Shown one piece after another: positions 6,948 through 14,938 of a stretch of 22,729 nucleotides of DNA; within the stretch, counting starts at the first letter, position 1; the number at the start of each line of letters is the position of its first letter. The stretch is from JBIOJM01 sp044450785. Its GTDB lineage: Bacteria; Planctomycetota; Planctomycetia; Isosphaerales; Isosphaeraceae. Location: the NCBI GenBank assembly GCA_044450785.1, contig JBIOJM010000143.1, forward strand, positions 1 to 22,729. Direction: 5' to 3'. The position numbers were made by a program, and so were the translations under genes. The notes under the pieces are model-generated. The model saw only the letters and a program-made list of their open reading frames with translations, did no database searches and had not been told where the DNA came from.

Positions 6948-8531
6948 ATGACCCCCAAGCATGCGGTCTGGATGTTGATCGCCGTCACGGCCCTGGTTCG
7001 TTTGATCTGTGCGATGAGCTTGGGGTTAGGAAACGACGAGGCTTATCATTTCCTGTATGCTGCCCACCCCGCTCTGAGTTATTACGACCATCCGCCGATG
7101 ATGGCCTGGGTCGAGATGCTGGGTTTGGCGATACCTGGGGGCGGGGCCTCGTCCTGGGCGATCCGGATCGGCTTCATCGTGCTGTTCGCGGGCTCGACGT
7201 GGCTCCTGGCACGCGTGACGAGTCGATACTACGGCGCGATGGCGGGTTTCCTGGCCGCCTTCGCCCTCAATGTCTCGGGCTATTACGGGCTGGCGGCCTC
7301 AACATTCGCCTTGCCCGACGGTCCCTTGTTGTTTTTCTGGCTGCTGACGATCGATCGGCTCGGAATCGCCCTCGAAGAGCCCGAGTCCGGCCGGCTGATG
7401 CCCTGGATCTGGGTGGGCCTGACCTGGGGCGGGGCCATGCTGAGCAAGTATCACGGCGTCTTCCTGCCATTGGGAGCCGCCCTGTACGTCCTGCTCCATC
7501 GGCCAATGCGGCGCTGGCTGTTCGAACCGGGCCCGTATCTGGCTCTTGGCGTGGGGCTGGTCTTGTTCAGTCCGGTCATCGTTTGGAATGCCGGCCACGG
7601 GTGGGCGTCGTTCCTCTTCCAGGGAGGGCGCGCTGTCGGCAGCAGGATGCCGCGCCCGGACTACCTGATGGTGGCGCTCCTGGCCCAGGCGGTGTACCTG
7701 TTCCCGTGGATCTGGATTCCGCTGGTCGTCATCCTGGTTCGTGGATGCCGTCATTGGCGGAGAAACGCCGTCGGGCACGAGCGACTCTGGCTCTGCCTGG
7801 CGGTCGTTCCCCTGGGCGTGTTCACCTTGGTGGCTTGTTTTCGCCCGGTGTTGCCGCACTGGGGATTGATCGGGTTGGTCGCGCTGTTGCCGATCCTGGG
7901 ACGCAACTGGTCGGCGAGACTCGAAAAACGTCCCGAACCCACCCGCCGGATGCTCACCGCCTCTGCCGCCTTTTCCTTGGTTTTTCTTGTCTTCACGATC
8001 GTCGAGTTCCGCTACGGCGTGGTTCAGCGAGGTCATGACGGCCGGTGGGGGCTGATCGAAGCGCGGAACGACCCCACGCTCGACCTCTACGGCTGGGATC
8101 AAGTCGCGGGCCGGATCAATCAGCTCGGACTGATCGACAAACCGGACACGTTTGTCTTCACCCGCTACTGGTATCAAAGCGCCCAGCTTGCGTACGCCTT
8201 GGGCCGCGAGCATCCGGTCCTCTGCTATAATGCCGATGACCCGCGCGGGTTTGCCTTCTGGAGCCGGCCCGAGGATTGGGTCGGTCGCGACGGGATCTTG
8301 GTCGTGGTTGGTGAACCCGACGCGCAGCCGCGCTATTTCGGGCGGTGGTTCACGCACGTCGAGCCGGTCTCGGACTTCTGGGTCGAGCGGAACGGCAAGC
8401 CGGTCCGGCGCATCGAGCTCTATCGCTGCATCCAGCAGCGAGCGGCTTATCCATTCGCATTCGACCGCGCCGATCAGGTCGCGCACAGCCCGGTCGATGG
8501 CGACATCGATCGAGAACGCAGATCGCGTTGA
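6948..8531 (+). CDS. ArnT/PMT-like glycosyltransferase family 39 membrane protein
   Basis: This 527-residue multi-spanning membrane protein is expected to move a sugar from a polyprenyl-phosphate donor to an acceptor on the outer face of the inner membrane. The N-terminal helix is followed by the hallmark acidic motif GNDEAYH (residues 28-34) in the first outer loop, then SYYDHPPMMAW (44-54), a conserved GT39/ArnT signature. About ten hydrophobic segments follow up to residue about 350. The last 170 residues are a soluble C-terminal domain ending in a charged tail. ATG 6948 has AAGGA (6937-6941) 6 bases upstream. It stands alone, divergent from the tmRNA and followed by an inverted-repeat element. 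The substrate cannot be told from sequence; lipid A, protein or another surface glycan are all possible. It may serve the glycan cluster that starts 1.4 kb further on. Confidence 0.88.
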   Translation: MTPKHAVWMLIAVTALVRLICAMSLGLGNDEAYHFLYAAHPALSYYDHPPMMAWVEMLGLAIPGGGASSWAIRIGFIVLFAGSTWLLARVTSRYYGAMAGFLAAFALNVSGYYGLAASTFALPDGPLLFFWLLTIDRLGIALEEPESGRLMPWIWVGLTWGGAMLSKYHGVFLPLGAALYVLLHRPMRRWLFEPGPYLALGVGLVLFSPVIVWNAGHGWASFLFQGGRAVGSRMPRPDYLMVALLAQAVYLFPWIWIPLVVILVRGCRHWRRNAVGHERLWLCLAVVPLGVFTLVACFRPVLPHWGLIGLVALLPILGRNWSARLEKRPEPTRRMLTASAAFSLVFLVFTIVEFRYGVVQRGHDGRWGLIEARNDPTLDLYGWDQVAGRINQLGLIDKPDTFVFTRYWYQSAQLAYALGREHPVLCYNADDPRGFAFWSRPEDWVGRDGILVVVGEPDAQPRYFGRWFTHVEPVSDFWVERNGKPVRRIELYRCIQQRAAYPFAFDRADQVAHSPVDGDIDRERRSR

Positions 8532-8566
8532 TTGACCCCGCGGCAACCGCGCGGAAAGGTGGAAAG

Positions 8567-8671
8567 GTGACAGCCACCAAAAATGGTAAATATGCACTGA
8601 ATGTCATGGTCCAGTTTAGTGCATGTCACCTCTCTTAACTTCCTATATTATCCAGATTTGGTGGCTGGCAC
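8567..8671. repeat. 105-bp inverted-repeat element
   Basis: The outer arms GTGACAGCCACCAAA (8567-8581) and TTTGGTGGCTGGCAC (8657-8671) are inverted with one mismatch. Inside is a second inverted pair, ATGCACT (8592-8598) and AGTGCAT (8618-8624). The interior is AT-rich compared with both flanks, and T runs follow at 8672-8688. The arms look like the dispersed GTGACAGCCACCAAA-type repeats I recall from planctomycete genomes, so a MITE-like or REP-like element is likely. It could also act as a terminator for the GT39 gene. Confidence 0.65.
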
Positions 8672-8824
8672 GTTTTTCACGTTTTTTTGCCGGGATGCCC
8701 ACCTGAGATTTTGGGGCGCGGCTCCACCTACACAATCCTTGAATTGATAATACGCTCCGGATAAGATCCGGGCTCTTGCGTGTCGTCAATGCATCCTGTG
8801 ATCTCGACCAAGGAGACCGGTTCG

Positions 8825-9778
8825 ATGAGCGAAGCCAGTATGAGTCGTCGCGTCTTCCTGGAAGGCTCGGTTGTGGGCGGGGCCTTGCTAAGTGTCGGAT
8901 CTCCCCTGGCCGTGGCGGCCGACGCGCCGGGCAAGCCCGAGGCCGGCAAGATCGGAGACTTCAAGATCTCCTTGGCGGAATGGTCGCTGCACAACGCGCT
9001 GTTCGCCAAGAAAATCGACAATCTCGATTTCCCCAAGATCGCTCGTGAGGAATACGGGATCGAAGGGGTTGAGTTCGTGAACCAGTTTTTCAAGGACAAG
9101 GCGCACGACTCGATTTACCTCAAGGAGCTAAAATCGCGTGCGAAGGAACTGGGCGTCACGTGCGTCCTGATCATGATCGACGGCGAAGGAGACTTGAGCG
9201 CCGAGCACGAGCAAGAGCGGACCAAGGCCGTGGAGAGCCACAAGAAGTGGGTCGACGCCGCGGCGGTCCTCGGCTGCCACGCCATTCGTGTGAACACGGG
9301 TCATCACTATGGGCCGACACACGTGGGCCCGGTCGCCGAGGCCTGCGGCATGCTGACCGATTACGGCACGAAGAACGGGATCTCGATCATCTGCGAGAAT
9401 CACGGCGGTCCCTCCAGCAATCCGGACGCCCTCGTCGCCTTGATGAAGGCAGTGGACAAGCCGACCTTCGGAACTCTCCCCGATTTCGGCAATTTCCCCC
9501 AGGAAAAGGGCCAGTACACGATCGACGTCTATGAGGCGATCGCGCGGATGATGCCCTATGCGAAAGGGGTCTCGGCCAAGAGCTATGATTTCGACGCCGC
9601 CGGGAAGGAGACCAAGCTCGACTACGCGCGGATCATGAAGATCGTCACCGACGCCGGCTATCACGGCTTCGTCGGCATCGAGTACGAGGGGAACCGGCTG
9701 GATGAGCCCGAGGGAATCCGCGCCACCAAGCGTTTGCTCGAATCGCTGCGGGGCAGCATGTACCGGCCCGGCGCGTGA
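8825..9778 (+). CDS. Tat-exported sugar phosphate isomerase/epimerase-like TIM-barrel protein
   Basis: 317 residues. The N-terminus SRRVFLEGSVVGGALLSVGS followed by AVAAD is a twin-arginine signal (RR at residues 8-9) with a likely cleavage after Ala, so the folded protein is exported to the periplasm. The rest is a xylose-isomerase-like TIM barrel: strands with GIEGVEFVNQFF, CVLIMIDGEGDL, AIRVNTGHH, ISIICENHGG, TLPDFGNF, AKSYDF and GFVGIEYEG. The Glu, Asp, His and Glu residues in the last four are the expected metal ligands. Planctomycetes carry many such exported paralogues; the substrate is unknown. I chose ATG 8825 because AAGGAG (8810-8815) is 9 bases upstream; an in-frame GTG at 8780 lacks a ribosome binding site and would hide the Tat signal. 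Confidence 0.9.
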   Translation: MSEASMSRRVFLEGSVVGGALLSVGSPLAVAADAPGKPEAGKIGDFKISLAEWSLHNALFAKKIDNLDFPKIAREEYGIEGVEFVNQFFKDKAHDSIYLKELKSRAKELGVTCVLIMIDGEGDLSAEHEQERTKAVESHKKWVDAAAVLGCHAIRVNTGHHYGPTHVGPVAEACGMLTDYGTKNGISIICENHGGPSSNPDALVALMKAVDKPTFGTLPDFGNFPQEKGQYTIDVYEAIARMMPYAKGVSAKSYDFDAAGKETKLDYARIMKIVTDAGYHGFVGIEYEGNRLDEPEGIRATKRLLESLRGSMYRPGA

Positions 9779-9793
9779 ACGAGCCGCGCCGGG
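9767..9793 (+). terminator. GC-rich hairpin over the isomerase stop codon
   Basis: A perfect 9-bp stem (CCCGGCGCG at 9767-9775, CGCGCCGGG at 9785-9793) with a 9-base loop spans the stop codon. No T tract follows, so it is only a possible attenuator or transcript-end stabiliser. The 111 bases after it, up to 9904, hold nothing I recognise. Confidence 0.35.
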
Positions 9794-9904
9794 GTTGACC
9801 GCAAACGAGTTACGTCGTATGGTAGGCACCCACGCGACGGCATCCGCGTCCGTCTCGCGGCCGGTGGCGGTGTCTCATCCTGCCCCGATCAATCGCATTG
9901 CAGG

Positions 9905-10882
9905 ATGCAGGGCAGAGCGCGAGGGATGGAACCCTTGACGATCGATCGCACCCATATTCTCGTTCTCAATTACAACGGTGGCGGCTTGCTCGCCGACTGT
10001 TTGCCGAGCATTTTGGAGGCCGCTCTTCGCTCGCCGGTCCCTTGTCGCGTGACCGTCGTCGACAATGGTTCCACGGACGGTTCCGGCGAGATGGTCAGAA
10101 GCCGGTGGCCGGTAGCCGGCTTCGTACGTGAAGAGAACCTCGGGCTTGCCTCGTTCAACCGAGTGCTGGAACGGCTCGACGAGCCCGTTGTCCTGCTGCT
10201 CAACAATGACATCAAGCTCGATCCGGGGGCGGTCGGTCCCCTGCTCGAGGTCTTCGAGACCCATGACGATGCCTTTTTCGCGGCGCCCCTGTGCTGGACG
10301 TTCGACGGCCGGACCTACGAAGGGATGAGGACGCGGGTGCGAATGCGTTATGGGCTGGTGCAGGGGATGTGCCGTGTCCCGGGCTTCGAAACGCTCATCG
10401 ACAAGAAGGACCTCACTGCGGCGGCCGGACCCGTTCTGGCGATCGATCGCCGGCGGTTCCTTGCCTTGGGCGGCTATGACCCGATCTATTTCCCGGGGCG
10501 AATCGAAGACCTCGACCTGGGATTTCGAGGCTGGATGGCCGGCTACCGGGGCTATTACGTACCGGAGTCGGTCGCTTACCACCAAGGCTTCGGGACATTC
10601 GAACCGCAGTTGGGGAAAGCGCGGTGCGACCAGTTGGCCAACCGCAACACATTGATATTCATGTGGAAGAACACGAGCGGCGTCCGGTTGTTGACCCACT
10701 TTCTCTGGCTCCCCATCCGGCTTGCTCACTCGCTCTTGCACGGACGGCCAAGCTTTGCCTTCGGGCTGTTCGAGGCCCTGTGGCGTGGTCATCGCATCAT
10801 GGCGGCGCGGCGCGCGCTGGCCGTGGGGCAGGGCGGTTGGATCGACAGACAAGAGGCGTTCTTTCGGCGGTTTCAGTGGTAG
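9905..10882 (+). CDS. Glycosyltransferase family 2
   Basis: 325 residues, GT-A fold. The first strand ILVLNYNGGG (about 18-27) and VVDNGSTDGS (about 55-64) bind the nucleotide. LLLNNDIKLD (about 97-106) supplies the metal-binding acidic motif. GGYDP and EDLDLGFRGW (about 191-211) are the acceptor loop and catalytic-base region of rhamnosyl/galactosyltransferase-like GT2 enzymes. There is no strong membrane helix, so it acts on the cytoplasmic face. It opens the glycan operon. The start is uncertain: ATG 9905, ATG 9926 and TTG 9935 are all in frame; the GAGGG at 9921-9925 favours TTG 9935 by spacing, and the conserved domain needs nothing upstream of it. The sugar donor is unknown. Confidence 0.9.
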   Translation: MQGRARGMEPLTIDRTHILVLNYNGGGLLADCLPSILEAALRSPVPCRVTVVDNGSTDGSGEMVRSRWPVAGFVREENLGLASFNRVLERLDEPVVLLLNNDIKLDPGAVGPLLEVFETHDDAFFAAPLCWTFDGRTYEGMRTRVRMRYGLVQGMCRVPGFETLIDKKDLTAAAGPVLAIDRRRFLALGGYDPIYFPGRIEDLDLGFRGWMAGYRGYYVPESVAYHQGFGTFEPQLGKARCDQLANRNTLIFMWKNTSGVRLLTHFLWLPIRLAHSLLHGRPSFAFGLFEALWRGHRIMAARRALAVGQGGWIDRQEAFFRRFQW

Positions 10883-10916
10883 GTCAGAGGATCCGGAACA
10901 CGCACGGAGGCGTTCG

Positions 10917-11990
10917 ATGTCTTCTCGGGCTGTCCACCTCGTGATCGATGCCCGGCCACGAGGGCCCCGAGGTCTGCTGGCGGCCGAGGTGGTACTCGGC
11001 CGGAGCGTGCTGGGTCACTTGCTCGACTTGGCGGTCGAGCTGGCGAGCTCCAGCGAGCCGGTGGTCGTCCACGCGCGCGAGGAGGAACATCGCCAGCTTC
11101 GCGAGCTGGCCGGCGGCCCGCACCACAGCAGCGTGGTGTTTGTTTGCGGACCGCCTCGCGCGGATGCCGCGGTCTTGCGAACCGATTGCTTCTATGACGC
11201 GGCGCGGCTGCGGCGCGGCCTGCGCCGGGGCCGATCCCCCGAATCCGCCGTGATGTGGCGGCTCGACCGCCCGGGATCGTTAGCGACCGCCGAAGAGGAG
11301 CTGACCCGGCGCTTGACCTATCAGCCGCTGGGAAAATACTGGGCATTTCCCCTGGCGGAGCGGCTGGCGGAACGGCTCTGCCCGACCTCAATCCGGCCCA
11401 ATGCCCTGACCCTCGCCACCGCGGCGCTCATGCTGTCGGCGGCGGGATTGACCGGCTTCGGGGCGAACGGCTGGATCGAGCGGTTGGCGGTCGCTCTGTG
11501 CCTGTCGCTGTCCCTGGTGCTGGACACCGCCGATGGCCGCCTGGCCCGGCTGCAGGGCACCAGCTCGGCATTGGGCCGCTGGCTCGATCAGGTCCTGGAC
11601 GAACTGGCGGACCTGGCGCTCCACGCCGCGATCGCCTGGGCCGCCTTCGTCCGCGACGGCCGCCCGATCTGGCTGGCCCTCGGCATTCTCTACGCCTCGG
11701 GGAAGTACTTGTTCTTGATTCAGTCGCTGTTCGGAAATGAGCTGGAGAGGGCATGGGGTGAGGCGCCGGCCGAATCGCCCGATCGAGGGCCGGGCCACGG
11801 TTGGGGCTCGGGTGCGGTCGAACGGCTGGCGGGGGTCGTGCGCACGATCGGCCATGCCGATGTCCGGTGGCATCTGTGGATCGTGCTCGGGCTCGTGGGC
11901 CGGCTCGACGTTGCACTGGCGGTTTACGCGAGCTACTTCGCGGCGCGCGCCGTGGGCGGAGCGGTCAGAAAGGGGGTCCGATATGCCTGA
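10917..11990 (+). CDS. CDP-alcohol phosphatidyltransferase with N-terminal nucleotidyltransferase-like domain
   Basis: 357 residues. The C-terminal half has the full family signature D-x2-DG-x2-AR-x8-G-x3-D-x3-D at residues 203-228 (DTADGRLAR, then G220, D224 and D228) within about six membrane helices. It transfers a phospho-alcohol from a CDP donor. Residues 1-110 look like a worn Rossmann-type nucleotidyltransferase (VIDARPRGPRGLL, GRSVLGHLLDLAVEL, EPVVVHAREEEHRQL). They are followed by the linker WRLDRPGS..ELTRRLTYQPLGKYWAFPLAERL..SIRPNALTL. This order matches the IPCT-DIPPS fusion enzymes that make CDP-inositol and then di-myo-inositol phosphate phosphate. Here the canonical GxGxR loop is not clear, so the first domain may be inactive. 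GGAGG (10906-10910) 6 bases upstream supports ATG 10917. It lies 34 bases after the GT2 gene and overlaps the next gene by 8 bases. Confidence 0.88.
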   Translation: MSSRAVHLVIDARPRGPRGLLAAEVVLGRSVLGHLLDLAVELASSSEPVVVHAREEEHRQLRELAGGPHHSSVVFVCGPPRADAAVLRTDCFYDAARLRRGLRRGRSPESAVMWRLDRPGSLATAEEELTRRLTYQPLGKYWAFPLAERLAERLCPTSIRPNALTLATAALMLSAAGLTGFGANGWIERLAVALCLSLSLVLDTADGRLARLQGTSSALGRWLDQVLDELADLALHAAIAWAAFVRDGRPIWLALGILYASGKYLFLIQSLFGNELERAWGEAPAESPDRGPGHGWGSGAVERLAGVVRTIGHADVRWHLWIVLGLVGRLDVALAVYASYFAARAVGGAVRKGVRYA

Positions 11991-12750
11991 ACCCCGCATC
12001 TCCGTCCTGGTCGTCGCGAAGAACGAGGCGCACAACCTCGCCGACTGTCTGGCTTCGGCGAGCTGGGCCGACGAGCGAGTCGTCGTTGTCGACCCGGTCA
12101 GTCGCGATGCCACCTTGGAGATCGCTGAGCGTCTAGCGGACGTCGTTTTGGTTCGAGGCTTCGACGACTTCGCCAGCCAGCGAAATGCCGCGCTGGCGCT
12201 GGTCACGGGTGACTGGGTGCTCTCGATCGACGCGGATGAGCGAGTGACACCGGCACTCGCGGCCGAGATCCGGCACGTCATCTCCGATCCCGCGGCGCCG
12301 TACCGGGGATACCGCGTCCCGATCCGCAGCTTCATCCTGGGCCGGCGGTTCGCGTTTTCCGGGACGCAGCACGACCAGCCCCTGCGGCTGTTCCGCGTTG
12401 ATTCCGGCCGCTGGGCTGGCCTGGTCCATGAGACCGTCGAGCTCGAAGGTCATGCCGGAACATTCCAGAACGCGCTCGCGCATCATACGCTGCCCGATAT
12501 TCGGGTCTTTCTCAGCAAGCTCGACCAGTACACGACTCTGGAAGCGGAAGGACTGGCCGGATCGAAGCGCCGGTTCCGCACGAGCGACCTGGCGCTCGGG
12601 CCGCTCTGGACTTTTTTCAAGCTCTACGTCGTCAAGCAAGGCTTTCGGGACGGAGTCGAAGGGTTCATGTTCTGCATGCTTTCGGGCGTCTCGGCCGCGG
12701 TGAGGGCCTGGAAGCATCGCGAGCTGACGCTGGCGGGGAGGGCCTCATGA
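11983..12750 (+). CDS. WaaE/KdtX-like glycosyltransferase family 2
   Basis: 255 residues. ISVLVVAKNEAHNLADCLAS opens the domain, VVVVDPVSRDATLEIA replaces the usual VDSxSTDxT, FASQRNAAL follows, and SIDADERVTPAL carries the DxD metal site. The later parts, YRGYRVPIRSFILGRRF, PLRLFR, and VHETVELEG, are typical of the WaaE group, which adds glucose or another hexose to the LPS inner core. This suggests a lipid-anchored acceptor. The ATG at 11983 lies inside the previous gene, with AAGGGGG (11970-11975 region) upstream, so translation is probably coupled. It shares ATGA with the methyltransferase that follows. The C-terminal 60 residues (WTFFKLYVVKQGFRDGVEGF) form an amphipathic membrane-contacting segment common in this group. 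Confidence 0.9.
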   Translation: MPEPRISVLVVAKNEAHNLADCLASASWADERVVVVDPVSRDATLEIAERLADVVLVRGFDDFASQRNAALALVTGDWVLSIDADERVTPALAAEIRHVISDPAAPYRGYRVPIRSFILGRRFAFSGTQHDQPLRLFRVDSGRWAGLVHETVELEGHAGTFQNALAHHTLPDIRVFLSKLDQYTTLEAEGLAGSKRRFRTSDLALGPLWTFFKLYVVKQGFRDGVEGFMFCMLSGVSAAVRAWKHRELTLAGRAS

Positions 12751-13445
12751 TCGGACGTCATGAAGCGGTCGTCGCCGCCCGATTCGACATGCTCCGTGGG
12801 CGGTTCAAAGGCGAGGTGGCGTCAAACGATCCCCGGCTGCGGGCGATCGTCGAGAGTTTGTCGCCGCTGGCCGGGCGGCGCGTCCTCGATCTGGGTTGCG
12901 GCAAGGGCCGGTTTTGCAGGACCCTCTCCGACCTGGGCGCGAGTGTGGTCGGGGTGGACCTGTGCGCGGGGATGCTGGCCGAGGCGACGGGCTTCGACCG
13001 GGTTCGCGCCACGGCCCGGCGACTCCCATTCGGCCCGGCGAGCTTTGATCGAGTCATGGCCGTCGAGGTCTTCGAGCACCTCGCGCCGCAGTCGGTCGAT
13101 CTTGTGTGCGGGGAAGTGAAACGTGTGCTCCGGCCCGGGGGGACATTTGTGATCATCGATAAGAACATATGTTCCTTGAGCGCACAGCGCCCCTGGCTCC
13201 CGAGCGTGGCGGTCAAGTGGATCGACGAGCGCCGTGGTCTCTGGATGTATTCCCGCCGGGGGCCGGTGCGCGAGCGGTGGTTCCGGCCAGGCCAGTTGAA
13301 GAGGCAACTCGGGCGGTGGTTCCGCGAAGTGCGGCTCGTACACCTCCTGTCGCGATCCGAGCAAGGACGGTTTCCGTTTCAGCAGGTTCCCTGCGCGCGA
13401 CTCTTCGTCCTGTGGTCGGCCCGGGTGCCGGGAGGGTCCGCGTGA
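12747..13445 (+). CDS. Class I SAM-dependent methyltransferase
   Basis: 232 residues. The SAM-binding core runs from VLDLGCGKGRFCRTL (motif I, about residues 46-60) through VVGVDLCAGMLAEA (motif II) and LPFGPASFDRVMAVEVFEHL (post-motif II) to VLRPGGTFVIIDKN. This is the UbiE/Methyltransf_11 pattern used for small molecules and sugars. The C-terminal part is basic and has WFRPGQLKRQLGRWF, a segment often seen in the Methyltransf_11 enzymes of glycan clusters. It starts with ATGA overlapping the stop of the WaaE-like gene and ends in GTGA overlapping the deacetylase start. It probably methylates a sugar of the cluster's product; the position is unknown. Confidence 0.9.
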   Translation: MIGRHEAVVAARFDMLRGRFKGEVASNDPRLRAIVESLSPLAGRRVLDLGCGKGRFCRTLSDLGASVVGVDLCAGMLAEATGFDRVRATARRLPFGPASFDRVMAVEVFEHLAPQSVDLVCGEVKRVLRPGGTFVIIDKNICSLSAQRPWLPSVAVKWIDERRGLWMYSRRGPVRERWFRPGQLKRQLGRWFREVRLVHLLSRSEQGRFPFQQVPCARLFVLWSARVPGGSA

Positions 13446-14938
13446 CCGAGCTGATTTCGCCGATGCTTGCGTCACTTCCGCTCCTCTTATGGAGGACGCC
13501 GCCGGGGTTGGAGCTCATCCTCGCCCAGGAAGGGGTGGCGTACGAGACGGTCAAGGACGCACATCCCCTTTCGTTCCGTGGCTCCCGGTTCGTGCTTTTC
13601 GACAGTCGAGCCGAGGGTGCGAGCTCGCTTGGCAGCCTGCTGACCGCGGACCACGTCACGATCGACGTCAACGACCTGCGTCGTGGCGAGCGAATCGATC
13701 CCTTCGCGGCCCTGGTCGACCAGCGAACAGCGCGGGGTTCCTGGACTGTCGGTCCGTGGACGGTTTCCGAGCGGGTGGCGCGGTATCCCAAGGCCTGGAT
13801 TCGGCGCCGCTTGATCGGCAGGCTGCGGGAGGCCGTCACGGCGGCCGGCGGCGTCTGGATCCGGCTGGCCCCGTTCCCCTACCCGTATCGCTCAGCTTTC
13901 AGCTTCCGCGCCGACCTGGACGAGTCGGCACCCGAGGATTACCATCGCTTCGCCGCGGCCAGGGCACCTCTGGCGGGGTGTTGCACGCATTTTGTCAGCA
14001 CACACGCCTATACCCATCATGCGGCCGTCTTGCGCGATCTGAGGGGCCAGGATACACAATCGCACGGGCACTTCCATCACGTCTACCGCGAGCCCGAGGC
14101 CAATCGGGTGAACCTGGAACGGTCGCACCGAATCCTCCGCAGCTCGGGGTTTGAGCCGGTGGGCTTCGCGGGTCCGCACGGCCGATGGCGCGAGAGCCTC
14201 GACGACCAGCTCGAGGACCTCGGCTACCTCTATTCCTCCGACTTCCAGATCGGCTACGACGACTTCCCGTTTTATCCCTGGAAAGGGAGCCGGTTCTCGC
14301 GGGTCCTCCAGGTCCCGGTCCACCCGGTCTGCGAGGGACTGTTTCTGGAGGCGGGCCTCGACGATCCCGAGGTCATCGGCGCGTATTTCCGCCAGGTGGT
14401 CGATTCCAGGCTCGACGCGGGAGAACTCGCGGTCGTGTACGGTCATCCCGAGCGCCGGCTGGGCCGGATGCCCGCGATCCTGACCATGCTCGGCCAGGCG
14501 ATCGAGAACCATCCCCTGGTCTGGCGCGCGACGTTTTCGGAGCTGGCGCGATGGTGGCGGTGGCGGGGTGAGCGCAGATGGCTGGTCATCCCCCGTGAGG
14601 ATCAGCGCCTGGAGATCCAGTTCGACGAGTGGGACACCGAATACGACTTCGCACTGGAGATTCACCGCGGACGGTTTCAGTGTTGCTTACCCGTGACGGG
14701 ACCGAGGATGTCGCTGGGGCTGGGCGGCCTGGCTTACGAGCGGTGTCAGCAATCCGAAGCAGGGCTGGAAGCTCCCGCGCTCGAACGGGGTGGCATGAGT
14801 CTCAAACAGGCCGTCCAGGCCGCGCTCGATTGGGAGACGGTGACGCCGGTCGAGGAGATCTCGGGGTCTTCGATCAGCAACCGCGTCAAGCGCGGCTTGA
14901 GACGGTGGAAGCACAAGCGTGCGGGGACTTCGTCATGA
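13442..14938 (+). CDS. NodB-like polysaccharide deacetylase family protein
   Basis: 498 residues from GTG 13442, which overlaps the methyltransferase stop as GTGA. The first 145 residues are a conserved-looking domain I do not recognise. The deacetylase domain follows with its motifs in order: RADLDE (156-161, D158 and D160 as base and metal ligand), SHGHFHH (207-213, metal histidines), AGPHGRW (243-249), and YGHPE (333-337, catalytic His). The product would be a de-N- or de-O-acetylated sugar. The last 110 residues after WWRWRGERRW are an extra domain. An in-frame longer form upstream would only read through the methyltransferase gene in another frame, so I reject it. No signal peptide is seen, so it may act on a cytoplasmic intermediate, like PIG-L-type steps in GPI and mycothiol-type pathways (comparison of role only). 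Confidence 0.87.
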   Translation: MTELISPMLASLPLLLWRTPPGLELILAQEGVAYETVKDAHPLSFRGSRFVLFDSRAEGASSLGSLLTADHVTIDVNDLRRGERIDPFAALVDQRTARGSWTVGPWTVSERVARYPKAWIRRRLIGRLREAVTAAGGVWIRLAPFPYPYRSAFSFRADLDESAPEDYHRFAAARAPLAGCCTHFVSTHAYTHHAAVLRDLRGQDTQSHGHFHHVYREPEANRVNLERSHRILRSSGFEPVGFAGPHGRWRESLDDQLEDLGYLYSSDFQIGYDDFPFYPWKGSRFSRVLQVPVHPVCEGLFLEAGLDDPEVIGAYFRQVVDSRLDAGELAVVYGHPERRLGRMPAILTMLGQAIENHPLVWRATFSELARWWRWRGERRWLVIPREDQRLEIQFDEWDTEYDFALEIHRGRFQCCLPVTGPRMSLGLGGLAYERCQQSEAGLEAPALERGGMSLKQAVQAALDWETVTPVEEISGSSISNRVKRGLRRWKHKRAGTSS

